Assembly (NCBI GenBank): GCA_948466185.1
Contig: CAOJZM010000002.1
Location: 1 to 64,000 of the forward strand
DNA from: an uncultured Christensenella sp.
Lineage (GTDB): Bacteria > Bacillota > Clostridia > Christensenellales > UBA1242
Reading direction: 5' to 3'
DNA: 64,000 nt
In this document: piece after piece, positions 51,260 to 59,670 of the stretch
Layout of the letters: every line of letters starts with the position of its first letter
How positions within the stretch are numbered: position 1 is the first letter of the stretch
The notes under the pieces: generated by a model
What the model was told of the DNA's origin: nothing
The model's database searches: none
The model's input: the letters and a program-made list of their open reading frames with translations, nothing else
Made by a program: the position numbers and the translations under genes

Positions 51260-53221
51260 ATGAACATAGCTGAAAAAACTTTAAATTACGTCAAATCAAT
51301 CACTGCACAATCAATCTCAAATGCTGGAAGTGGTCATACAGGTGCTGCGCTTGGGGCTTCTTCAATTTTACTTGCTTTATTTAAAGACCATTATAATTTT
51401 GATGTGTCTGATACAGACTTTTTAAATCGTGATAGATTTGTTTTATCCGCCGGACATGCGTGTGGTTTATATTATACGCTTTTATCTCTATTTGGTTTTG
51501 ACGTAAATATTCAAGACTTAAGGGAGCTAAGAAAATATGGTTCTCGCACCCCGGGTCATCCTGAATATAAACTGACTGATGGAGTAGAAGTTTCTACTGG
51601 CCCTCTTGGGCAGGGAGTGGCTAATGCTGTTGGTATGGCTATTGCTGAAACAATGATGGCGGAAAGATTTAATTCTGTTGGTTTTCCAATCATGAACAAT
51701 TACACTTATTGTCTTGCGGGAGATGGGGACCTTATGGAAGGTGTTTCACTGGAAGCATGCAGCCTTGCAGGAAACTTAAATCTTAAGAAACTCATTTTAA
51801 TGTATGACAGTAATGATGTGACAATAGACGGTAACCTTTCCCTTGCAAATCGTGAAAATGTTGCAAAGAAATTTAAAGCAATGGGCTGGAATGTTATTCG
51901 AGTAAAGAAGGGGAATGATTTTAAGTCTTGCTCTCATGCAATTGCAAGGGCAAAGAAATCTGATAAACCAGTAATTATTATTTTTAAGACAACTATTGGC
52001 ATAGGAACCGACAAAGAAGGAACATCTGCCATTCACGGAATGGCACTTAACTCTGAACAGATAAAAGTGTTTAATGAAAAACTGGGCGTACATGAAAGCT
52101 TCTATGTGCCAAATGATGTTCGAGATTGGTGTATGGCGAGTGCAAGACGTGGCAAACTCAATCATGAGACTTGGAATCAAGAACTTGCCGTTTATTCCAA
52201 CTCAAATCCTGAACTATACAAGCAGTTCCTTCAGTATTTTGATCGCAAGAAGTTTGAAGTTGAAAAACTTGAAAAGAATGTATATAAATTAGAAGGACTC
52301 AGCACTCGTGATGTCAATAATGTTGTTTTAAATGAACTCGCCGATAAACTTTCACAAGTTGTTGGCGGAACAGCAGATGTTGCTCCATCAACACGGGCAT
52401 TTATTGAAAATGGAAGCAATTATTCTGCGGGTAATCGTCGTGGAAGGAACATCCACTTTGGAGTACGTGAGCATGCAATGGGGGCGATTTGTAACGGCAT
52501 TGCCCTTTACGAAGATTACATTCCATTCTGTTCAACCTTTTTGGCTTTTTCAAATTATATGCTGCCAGCAATTCGTATGTCTGCACTTATGAAGCTCGGT
52601 GTAATGTATTTCTTTACCCATGACAGCATTTTGATAGGTCAGGATGGCCCATCTCATCAGCCAATAGAGCAACTTGCAACATTACGTTCTATTATTGGGC
52701 TAAATGTGTTTAGGCCATGTGATGCAAAGGAACTTTTAGCAGGTTATCATGTTGCGTTATCTAAAACCGGTCCAACAGCCTTCTGCCTTACTAGACAAAA
52801 TGTGCCTTATGTTGAGGGAACTTCATACAAGGATGCATCGAATGGGGCTTATATTGTGAAGGGCACAAACAAGGATGCTGACGTTGTTATAATGGCAAGT
52901 GGAAGCGAAGTGCCTCTTGCCTTGGAAGTGGCAAATGAGCTTAAGTCGCTGTCTGTCAGTGTGGTATCAGTGCCAAGTATGAATATTTTCGATAAACAAC
53001 CATCAGCTTATAAGGCCAAAGTACTTCAAAATAATGCAAAATTGCATGTGGCTATTGAAGCCTCAAATGATTGTGCTTGGTATAAATATATTGGAAGAGA
53101 TGGGCTGTTTATTGGGGTAGAAGGATATCAAAAGAGCGGGAAAGGCGACATTGTTTATACGAAAGCAGGCTTTAATGCAAAAGAAATTGCACGTAAGATT
53201 TTAAAACAAATACAAAATTAA
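51260..53221 (+). CDS. tkt: Transketolase
   Basis: 653 residues, full length for a single-chain transketolase. It transfers two-carbon ketol units between sugar phosphates in the pentose phosphate pathway using thiamine diphosphate. Visible sites: GSGHTGAALGAS and DRFVLSAGHA near the start, STGPLGQGVANAVGMA, the ThDP/Mg motif GDGDLMEGVS, the FGVREHAMGAI active-site segment, and HDSILIGQDGPSHQP. AAGGAG lies 7 nt upstream of ATG. It is preceded by the shikimate-kinase-like gene and followed by a terminator. Confidence 0.95.
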   Translation: MNIAEKTLNYVKSITAQSISNAGSGHTGAALGASSILLALFKDHYNFDVSDTDFLNRDRFVLSAGHACGLYYTLLSLFGFDVNIQDLRELRKYGSRTPGHPEYKLTDGVEVSTGPLGQGVANAVGMAIAETMMAERFNSVGFPIMNNYTYCLAGDGDLMEGVSLEACSLAGNLNLKKLILMYDSNDVTIDGNLSLANRENVAKKFKAMGWNVIRVKKGNDFKSCSHAIARAKKSDKPVIIIFKTTIGIGTDKEGTSAIHGMALNSEQIKVFNEKLGVHESFYVPNDVRDWCMASARRGKLNHETWNQELAVYSNSNPELYKQFLQYFDRKKFEVEKLEKNVYKLEGLSTRDVNNVVLNELADKLSQVVGGTADVAPSTRAFIENGSNYSAGNRRGRNIHFGVREHAMGAICNGIALYEDYIPFCSTFLAFSNYMLPAIRMSALMKLGVMYFFTHDSILIGQDGPSHQPIEQLATLRSIIGLNVFRPCDAKELLAGYHVALSKTGPTAFCLTRQNVPYVEGTSYKDASNGAYIVKGTNKDADVVIMASGSEVPLALEVANELKSLSVSVVSVPSMNIFDKQPSAYKAKVLQNNAKLHVAIEASNDCAWYKYIGRDGLFIGVEGYQKSGKGDIVYTKAGFNAKEIARKILKQIQN

Positions 53222-53246
53222 AAAAGTGGCATTGCCACTTTTTTAT
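53221..53246 (+). terminator. Terminator after tkt
   Basis: AAAAAGTGGC / GCCACTTTTT stem with ATT loop and T-run, starting at the stop codon. Confidence 0.9.
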
Positions 53247-53360
53247 TTATGCCTATGGTTAATTTCAACATATTTTGATTTTTTTCTTTATTTTTCTCCT
53301 TTTATCTTGGGTCATTTTCAAAAACTTGTTAGTATACTTAAAATAAGGGGAGAAAGTAGA

Positions 53361-54302
53361 ATGTCAAAGAAAAGCATTGTTTTGAGTGGCAATAATAACA
53401 AAAAAGCGGTTTTATCGTTGGAAGAAGAAGGAGAAGATTTAAAAGGTAGACTCAGATTATATAATTTTAAATCTGAACCAAGCGGTATAATAAGTTTGGG
53501 CCTCTATTCAAATGGAAAGGTGGTTAAGGCTGGTTTGACTAAAAGTTCCAGCATGCTTTATTCTTTTACAAGTCTGAATTGTTCGCTTCCAGACAGTTTT
53601 TCATGTGCCGTTGTCAACTTTTTTGGCGGGGAAAGTGAGCCAATACTATATGGCAGCAGCGAGGGAGAAGTTAATGCGGAGGAGGTTTTTGGTGCGGTTA
53701 TAAATTCTCTTCAAGAGGTAAAAACTGCTCAAGAAGTGGAAAATGTTTTGGATGAGCATGGCATTGAATACGATGAAGAACTTCAAAAAGAAATCGATAA
53801 TGCTATTGAAGATGAGATAGAAGGTCATAATTGCAGCAAGTGTAAATATCGCGAATATTTTTATGCGAACTGTAAAGCACGTTCATTTCAAGAAGGCAAC
53901 GAAAGCCATGGCGCAATCGAACCTGAGATTGATGATAAACAAGAAAGTGAAGAAATTAAAAATCCAAGCTTTTTTAATGAAATCGAGCCACAAATTAGCA
54001 ATCTTTTTGATAAAAATCCACCTGAGGAGTATCTCCAACAAATGTTTCCTAATTCAAAATGGGTAAAAGTGGAGTTTGAAGAAGGTGGAGATTACTATGT
54101 TTTTGGTATGATGTATGAAGAAGGCAAACTTAAATATCTTTGTTATGGTGTGCCGGGAATCTATCAAAAAAATCCGCCTAAACAACTTTCAGGTTATCCT
54201 GTATGGTTCCCGCTTGATCAGTCACACAAGGAAGGTTTTGGCTATTGGCTTACTTATCAAGATGCAGAGAGCGGTGAAAGTGTCAAGGCGATTGTTGAAT
54301 AA
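53361..54302 (+). CDS. Conserved-looking hypothetical protein with acidic middle
   Basis: 313 residues from ATG 53361, with GGGGAGA upstream; the open frame continues 135 bp further upstream but with no ribosome binding site and through the preceding terminator tail. It has an N-terminal beta-rich domain (about 1-110), an acidic helical middle with a CSKCKYREYFYANC cysteine cluster (possible zinc or disulfide site), and a C-terminal domain with LKYLCYGVPGIYQKNPPKQL and FGYWLTYQDAESGE. I have the impression of a domain conserved in Clostridia, but I cannot name it. The alpha/beta hydrolase gene starts 9 bp downstream, so they form an operon. Confidence 0.75.
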   Translation: MSKKSIVLSGNNNKKAVLSLEEEGEDLKGRLRLYNFKSEPSGIISLGLYSNGKVVKAGLTKSSSMLYSFTSLNCSLPDSFSCAVVNFFGGESEPILYGSSEGEVNAEEVFGAVINSLQEVKTAQEVENVLDEHGIEYDEELQKEIDNAIEDEIEGHNCSKCKYREYFYANCKARSFQEGNESHGAIEPEIDDKQESEEIKNPSFFNEIEPQISNLFDKNPPEEYLQQMFPNSKWVKVEFEEGGDYYVFGMMYEEGKLKYLCYGVPGIYQKNPPKQLSGYPVWFPLDQSHKEGFGYWLTYQDAESGESVKAIVE

Positions 54303-54311
54303 GGAAGGTTT

Positions 54312-55250
54312 ATGAAAATTGTTTCGATTATTATTTTAAGCTTGTTGGTTTTGGTCCTACTTGTTTTAGCTGTATATGTTCTCATTGGTCAAATTTGCTT
54401 TAATACAGCAATGTCAAGAAAGAGCATTGTAAAAAAAAGAGCCAATAAAAATTTAAAAGATAATATTGATAAATATATGATTGATCTTGAATGGTGGGAT
54501 GATGAAAAATTTGAAACTTTAACCGTGACTAGTAATGACGGACTAAAACTTTATGGACATTATTTAAAAAATGGGACAAGCAGTAAGACGGTGATACTTG
54601 TTCATGGTTATGGCGGCACCTATCGAGAGACTTATAATTATGCAAGGTTGTTTTATAAACGAGGCTATAATTTGCTTGCAGTTGAATGTCGAGGGCATGG
54701 CAAAAGCGAAGGCGATATGGTTGGTATGGGATGGCTGGACAGGCTGGATATACTCAATTGGATAGAAGTTTTAAATAAGCAAAATAAAGATATAAAGATT
54801 GTGTTGTTCGGCTTGTCAATGGGTGGAGCAGCCGTGTGTATGGCTTTGGGAGAAAAACTTCCAAGTAATGTTGTTTGTGCAATATCAGACTGTGCTTTTG
54901 ATAATGTTTATAGACAGTTTTCATTTGTTTTATCAACACATAGTCATATGCGTGGTAAATTTTTAATGAACCTTTTTGCAGGTTATGTCAAACGTACAAA
55001 AAATTTTGATATGAAAGCTGCGGATGGAATTAAGCAACTTAAAAAAGCGTCTATTCCAATTATGTTTATACATGGTGAGAATGATACTTTTGTGCCAACG
55101 GAAATGGTTTATCGTCTTTCGGAGGCCGTTCCTGAAGATCGAAGAGAAGTATACATTGCAAAAGGGGCAGAACATGCAATGAGTTATCCAACAGACCCAA
55201 AGACATATGAAAAGAGGGTGGATAAATTTTTAAGCAAATATAATATGTGA
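54312..55250 (+). CDS. Membrane-anchored alpha/beta hydrolase
   Basis: 312 residues: N-terminal membrane helix (about 5-29), then an alpha/beta hydrolase domain with oxyanion HGYGGTYRE, nucleophile elbow GLSMGG (Ser about 169), DCAFDN, an acid residue in HGENDTFVP and catalytic His in KGAEHAMSYP. It resembles the bacterial YqkD/esterase group of serine hydrolases. The substrate is unknown; the domain is predicted outside the cell. GGAAGG lies before the ATG. It is probably co-transcribed with the preceding unknown gene. Confidence 0.88.
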   Translation: MKIVSIIILSLLVLVLLVLAVYVLIGQICFNTAMSRKSIVKKRANKNLKDNIDKYMIDLEWWDDEKFETLTVTSNDGLKLYGHYLKNGTSSKTVILVHGYGGTYRETYNYARLFYKRGYNLLAVECRGHGKSEGDMVGMGWLDRLDILNWIEVLNKQNKDIKIVLFGLSMGGAAVCMALGEKLPSNVVCAISDCAFDNVYRQFSFVLSTHSHMRGKFLMNLFAGYVKRTKNFDMKAADGIKQLKKASIPIMFIHGENDTFVPTEMVYRLSEAVPEDRREVYIAKGAEHAMSYPTDPKTYEKRVDKFLSKYNM

Positions 55251-55283
55251 AAATAATGACCTAGTTAATTAAATCTTAAAAAT

Positions 55284-55317
55284 AAAAAAGACTTGAAGAT
55301 TTTTTCAAGTCTTTTTT
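55284..55317. terminator. Terminator after the alpha/beta hydrolase gene
   Basis: AAAAAAGACTTGAA / TTCAAGTCTTTTTT stem with a 6-nt T-rich loop; flanking A- and T-runs allow use from both sides. Confidence 0.88.
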
Positions 55318-55332
55318 ATTCCTATATGTTTT

Positions 55333-55505
55333 TTATTTTTTCTCTTTACGTTTAATTATTGAGTACATTTTGGCATCATACAAAGTGCCATCTCGTTGTA
55401 AATCATAACTTATCAATGTGCCTTCATATTGCATGCCTAATTTTTCCATAACTCTTAATTTTATCTGAGATTTTTTGTTTGATTTAAAACTGATAGAGCT
55501 TTGAC
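55333..55505 (-). pseudogene. C-terminal remnant of a GNAT acetyltransferase
   Basis: On the minus strand, frame ending at TAA 55333-55335 encodes LRVMEKLGMQYEGTLISYDL then RDGTLYDAKMYSIIK, the characteristic last third of RimJ/RimL-type N-acetyltransferases (N.AS..VMEKLGM..EG ... RDG...D..MY.I). The N-terminal two thirds, with the acetyl-CoA loop, are missing because the nifJ stop codon lies just upstream. No ribosome binding site is present. A gene truncated by rearrangement at the nifJ end is the simplest reading. Confidence 0.7.
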
Positions 55506-55511
55506 ACCTGT

Positions 55512-58500
55512 TTATTTGCTTTCACTTTGTGATTTTAAGTTTTGATATTGCTCGATTGCATAGGCTTTGTTTTGCTCGATGAGTTCCGCCTTGTTGCTAT
55601 CTTCCATTGTGATTGCATATCGGCGTTCGCCACGCAAGAAGTCGGTGTAAGCCTCTTCATTCATATTGCTTTCAAGGTAAAGTTTCTTTTCGGTAGGGTT
55701 GTAGCGGTAGAGTGGCCAGTATCCACATTCAACCGCTTTTTTCATCTCGCCCATTGTGTTTGAAAGATTGAATCCTTGATTGATACAGGTTGAGTACGCA
55801 AGTATTAAACTTGGTCCGTTATGCTTTTCAGCCTCTTTGAAGGCTTTGATACACTGTGTCATGTTTGCACCAATAGCAACTTGTGCGACATAGACATTTG
55901 GATATCCCATTGCAATTTGGCCAAGATTCTTTTTATGTGTTGCTTTTCCGCCATCATTAAGTTTTACGCTTGCACCCATTGGCGTTGATTTGCTGCTTTG
56001 GCCGCCTGTGTTGGAATAACTTTCATTATCAAGCACAAGAATGTTTACATTTTCTCCACTTGCAAGCACATGGTCAAGTCCACCAAAGCCGATGTCATAT
56101 GCCCATCCATCACCGCCGATAATCCAGACAGAGCGTTCTTTATCGCTGTGATAGCAGCTCCCCAGTTTGATACCGAGTCCAAATTCTGCGTTGTCCTCAA
56201 ATAAGCTATTGGCCCAAGCGGGACCATTGCCTTCACAATCTTTTGTGAAAGGACAGGAAGGGTAGGAGCCTGCATATATACTTGAACAACCCGTTGCGTT
56301 GGCAATTAACATTTTATTGCCAAACAGCATTGTTGCAAGTTTGATATATGGCGTTTCTCCACATCCGCCACAAGCACCCGGAAATTCAAAGTAACTGTCT
56401 TTAAATTGGCATCCTTTGGCAAAATCGTCACTAAACAGATTTTGTTTAAGTTTTGGCAGGGTTAATGTGTAATTATATTTTTCGCGTTCACTTTCAAGTA
56501 TTTCTTCGGCCTCCACCATTTGCAAGGCTTTTTTAAGAGCAGGGCAGGTATTGGCACAAACGCCACAACCTGTGCAGTCCTCAGGAGATAGTTGTATTTT
56601 ATATATAGCATCCTTTATGCCCATGGCACTTGCAAAAATATCCTTATTATCTTCAGCTTTTTCACATTCAACCAGCACAGCACGCAGTGCAGAGTGCGGG
56701 CAAGCGAGCACGCACTGGCCACATTGCACGCAATTTTCTTTTATCCACTTTGGGAGTTTTGCTGCAATGTTTCTCTTTTCAAAAGCGGCGGTTCCTGTTG
56801 GGACAACTCCATTTGCACTAAATTTTGATACTGGAATACTGTCGCCATACCTGTTTGTGATAGGTTTGAAAATGTTCTCATAGAATTTTCCACTGCCACT
56901 GTCACGGCGTTTTGAAGGCACACCAGTGAGGGAGTGTACATTGATTTCAACAAGTGCATTTTCGGCATCCTTCATTGCTTGGAGGTTTTTGTTTACCACT
57001 GCTTCGCCCTTACGGGAAAATGTTTTAGTGATTTCCTTGGTCATATACATTTCGGCGTCTTGTACGCTCAGAAGTCCTGTTGCTTTAAACAGTGCCATTT
57101 GCATTATGATATTGATTTTTTCGCCAAGACCATTCTTGTTTGCAATGTCATGACCATTTATGATAAAAAGTTTAGCGTTTTTCTCTTTCAAAGTTTTGAC
57201 ATAACTCTCTGGAAGAACCTTATCAACCTCGCTGCTATCAAAGATTGAGTTTATGATAACAATTCCATTTTGTTTTAATCCTGCAAGGCAGTCATATTTA
57301 TGAACAAATGAGAAATTTCCTATTGAGATATAGTCACTTTCTTGAAGAAGGTAACTGCTAAGAATTTCCTCCTCACTTATACGCAGGTGAGACACCGTTA
57401 GGCTTCCTGATTTTTTGGAGTCATACTCAAAATACCCTTGTACATATTTATTATAACTTTCGCCAAGTATTTTTATAGTAGATTTGCTTGCTGATACAGA
57501 GCCATCAGAGCCAAGTCCGAATATCTTTATTTCAAGTGCATTTGCAGGATGAAATTTGTTTGTCATAGCAAGGGAAGAGCCATACAGGTCATCGTTTATA
57601 CCCACTGTAAAGTTGTCTTTTGGCTGATTTGATTGGATATTATCGACAACTGCCTCCACGCAGGCAGGAGTAAAATCTTTTCCACCTAATCCATAGCGGC
57701 CACCCACGACTGAGATTCCATTTTTATGCTTTTGTACAACGCTTATTACATCAAGAGCAAGTGGAGCGATTGCACCATCTTCTTTTGTTCTATCAAGCAC
57801 GCTTATCTTTTTGACTGTTGTTGGAAGCACACTCAAAAAACTTTCATGGTTGAATGGACGATAAAGTCTGACGTTAATTACGCCGGTTTTTTTATTGTTG
57901 GTATTTTTTAAATATTCCTTTATAACATTGTAAGCACTGCCCATTACGACAATAACGTTTTCTGCATTTTTATCGCCATAATATTCAAATGCGTGATATT
58001 CGCGTCCTGTTTCTTGTTTAATTATTTCAAACACCTTTTCTGCTATGCTTGGAATTGCACGAACCTTCCCTTCGCTTGCTTCACGATTTTGAAAGAATAC
58101 GTCAGGGTTTTGTGCCGTGCCAAACTGAGCTGGGCTATCAGGGGAAAGGGCACGGTTGTCATAGCTTGACTCTTCTATAAGGCTGTGCGGAACTAGACGA
58201 AGAAGTGATTCTTCATCAACAACATCAATTTTTTGTATTTCATGGCTGGTTCTGAAGCCATCAAAAAAGTGAAGCACAGGATTACCTGATTTATATGCAA
58301 GCATATGTGCAGCGATGGCCATGTCCTGACATTCTTGCACCGATGTTGAAGCAAGCATGGTTACACCTGTCATGCGGGTTGCCATAACATCAGAGTGGTC
58401 TCCAAAGATGTTGAGTGCATGGCTTGCAACCGTTCTTGAGGCAACATGTATGACGGCTGGAAGACCCTCGCCCACAATTTTGTATAGGTTTGGAATCATC

Positions 58501-58766
58501 AAAAGCAGACCTTGGCTTGCTGTGAAGGTGGTGGCAAGCGCACCAGAAATTAACGCACCATGCAGTGTGCCTGCTACGCCAGCCTCTGACTGCATTTCAA
58601 TCATCTTTATTTCTTTGCCATATAAGTTTTTGACTCCTTTGGCATTTTGTGCAGAGCAATATTCTGCCATTGGTGTGGAGGGAGTTATTGGATAGATAGG
58701 AATCACCTCGGAAAGTTTATATGCAATTTGAGCGGTTGCGCTGCAACCATCAAGTATTTTTTTCAT
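55512..58766 (-). CDS. nifJ: Pyruvate:ferredoxin (flavodoxin) oxidoreductase
   Basis: 1,084 residues. It converts pyruvate and CoA to acetyl-CoA and CO2, reducing ferredoxin, central to anaerobic fermentation. Domains in order: N-terminal PFOR pyrimidine-binding domain, gamma domain, two 4Fe-4S motifs (CVQCGQCVLACPHSA and CTGCGVCANTCPA), and the ThDP domain with CGGCGETPY, GDGWAYDIGFGGLDHVLASG and NTGGQSSKSTPMG. Single-chain PFORs usually have about 1,170 residues. The shortfall seems to be the stretch between GLGIKLGS and RSVWIIGGDG, which is normally long and helical. AGGAG before the ATG and a strong promoter upstream support the start. Confidence 0.95.
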   Translation of the reverse strand: MKKILDGCSATAQIAYKLSEVIPIYPITPSTPMAEYCSAQNAKGVKNLYGKEIKMIEMQSEAGVAGTLHGALISGALATTFTASQGLLLMIPNLYKIVGEGLPAVIHVASRTVASHALNIFGDHSDVMATRMTGVTMLASTSVQECQDMAIAAHMLAYKSGNPVLHFFDGFRTSHEIQKIDVVDEESLLRLVPHSLIEESSYDNRALSPDSPAQFGTAQNPDVFFQNREASEGKVRAIPSIAEKVFEIIKQETGREYHAFEYYGDKNAENVIVVMGSAYNVIKEYLKNTNNKKTGVINVRLYRPFNHESFLSVLPTTVKKISVLDRTKEDGAIAPLALDVISVVQKHKNGISVVGGRYGLGGKDFTPACVEAVVDNIQSNQPKDNFTVGINDDLYGSSLAMTNKFHPANALEIKIFGLGSDGSVSASKSTIKILGESYNKYVQGYFEYDSKKSGSLTVSHLRISEEEILSSYLLQESDYISIGNFSFVHKYDCLAGLKQNGIVIINSIFDSSEVDKVLPESYVKTLKEKNAKLFIINGHDIANKNGLGEKINIIMQMALFKATGLLSVQDAEMYMTKEITKTFSRKGEAVVNKNLQAMKDAENALVEINVHSLTGVPSKRRDSGSGKFYENIFKPITNRYGDSIPVSKFSANGVVPTGTAAFEKRNIAAKLPKWIKENCVQCGQCVLACPHSALRAVLVECEKAEDNKDIFASAMGIKDAIYKIQLSPEDCTGCGVCANTCPALKKALQMVEAEEILESEREKYNYTLTLPKLKQNLFSDDFAKGCQFKDSYFEFPGACGGCGETPYIKLATMLFGNKMLIANATGCSSIYAGSYPSCPFTKDCEGNGPAWANSLFEDNAEFGLGIKLGSCYHSDKERSVWIIGGDGWAYDIGFGGLDHVLASGENVNILVLDNESYSNTGGQSSKSTPMGASVKLNDGGKATHKKNLGQIAMGYPNVYVAQVAIGANMTQCIKAFKEAEKHNGPSLILAYSTCINQGFNLSNTMGEMKKAVECGYWPLYRYNPTEKKLYLESNMNEEAYTDFLRGERRYAITMEDSNKAELIEQNKAYAIEQYQNLKSQSESK

Positions 58767-58784
58767 TGTTTTCTCCTAGGTTAG

Positions 58785-58814
58785 ATTATACAGCGTGAAG
58801 CGGGCCTTAGTCAA
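58785..58814 (-). promoter_or_regulatory. Sigma-A promoter of nifJ
   Basis: On the minus strand TTGACT (58809-58814), 18-nt spacer, perfect TATAAT (58785-58790), followed by a leader with AGGAGA and the ATG at 58766. Confidence 0.8.
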
Positions 58815-58843
58815 AGAAAAATAGGGATTTGAAGATGTTTTAT

Positions 58844-58872
58844 TTGTTTTTATTTATATAAAAATATATAAT
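58844..58872 (+). promoter_or_regulatory. Candidate leaderless promoter of truA
   Basis: TTGTTT (58844-58849), 17-nt spacer, perfect TATAAT (58867-58872), then exactly 6 nt (ATAAAC) to ATG 58879. The same ATAAAC precedes the ATG at 16486. No Shine-Dalgarno sequence. Confidence 0.7.
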
Positions 58873-58878
58873 ATAAAC

Positions 58879-59613
58879 ATGAAACGAGTCCTTTTAACAA
58901 TTGAATATGATGGAAGTAGCTATTATGGTTGGCAGAAGCAGCCACAGTTTAAAACTGTCCAAGGTGAACTTGAAAAGGCAATTGAAAAGATAACAGGAAC
59001 TGTGACCGAAGTTTTTGCAAGTGGGCGTACAGATGCTGGGGTACATGCTCTTGCACAGACTGCTCACTTTGATATAAATGTGCCAATTCCAATCTCAAAA
59101 CTTGCGGACGTGCTTAACAGTCTTCTTCCTGATGATATTGCAGTCAAAAAAGCCTGTTATGTTGAGGATGATTTTCACGCAAGATTTTCTATTAAAAGTA
59201 AAACATATCAATACTGCGTCTATATTGGGGAAGAAAAGAAAGCGTTGCAAGCAAAATATATGGCCAGTGAAAAATATCCGCTTGACCTTGGAAAAATGCA
59301 AGAGGCTAGTAAAATATTTTTGGGTGAGCACAATTTTAAAGGATACTGCTCATCACAGGCAATTACAAACGATTTTACTCGCACCATTTATTCTTTAAAT
59401 ATTACAAAGAAAAAAGATGTAATATATTTTGAAATAGAGGGTAGTGGCTTCCTTTACAATATGGTGCGTATTATTGTGGGCACACTTGTGGACATTGGCC
59501 GGGGAAGGTTAACCGTGGATAGTGCCGTGAAGGCACTTGAAACAGGGGACCGCAGTTATGCCGGAGTAACTATGATACCCAATGGCCTTTATTTAAAAGC
59601 GACACGTTATTAA
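58879..59613 (+). CDS. truA: tRNA pseudouridine synthase A
   Basis: 244 residues. TruA converts U38-U40 of many tRNAs to pseudouridine. Landmarks: IEYDGSSYYGWQKQP at the start, the catalytic ASGRTDAGVHALAQ with Asp at about residue 52, KTYQYCVYIG and GSGFLYNMVRIIVGTL near the C-terminus. Normal length. It appears to begin exactly at its transcription start and lies divergent from nifJ; alaS follows with its own promoter. Confidence 0.95.
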   Translation: MKRVLLTIEYDGSSYYGWQKQPQFKTVQGELEKAIEKITGTVTEVFASGRTDAGVHALAQTAHFDINVPIPISKLADVLNSLLPDDIAVKKACYVEDDFHARFSIKSKTYQYCVYIGEEKKALQAKYMASEKYPLDLGKMQEASKIFLGEHNFKGYCSSQAITNDFTRTIYSLNITKKKDVIYFEIEGSGFLYNMVRIIVGTLVDIGRGRLTVDSAVKALETGDRSYAGVTMIPNGLYLKATRY

Positions 59614-59624
59614 ACCCAAATTAA

Positions 59625-59654
59625 TTGCAAAAGTGATAACATATGTGTTATATT
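59625..59654 (+). promoter_or_regulatory. Sigma-A promoter of alaS
   Basis: TTGCAA (59625-59630), 18-nt spacer, TATATT (59649-59654), giving a short leader with GGAGAT before ATG 59671. The leader is too short for a T-box. Confidence 0.55.
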
Positions 59655-59670
59655 ATTAGCGGAGATATTT

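Noticed and set aside
59614..59670. A T-box riboswitch before alaS
   Set aside because: The leader after the likely promoter is far too short and lacks the T-box core sequence.
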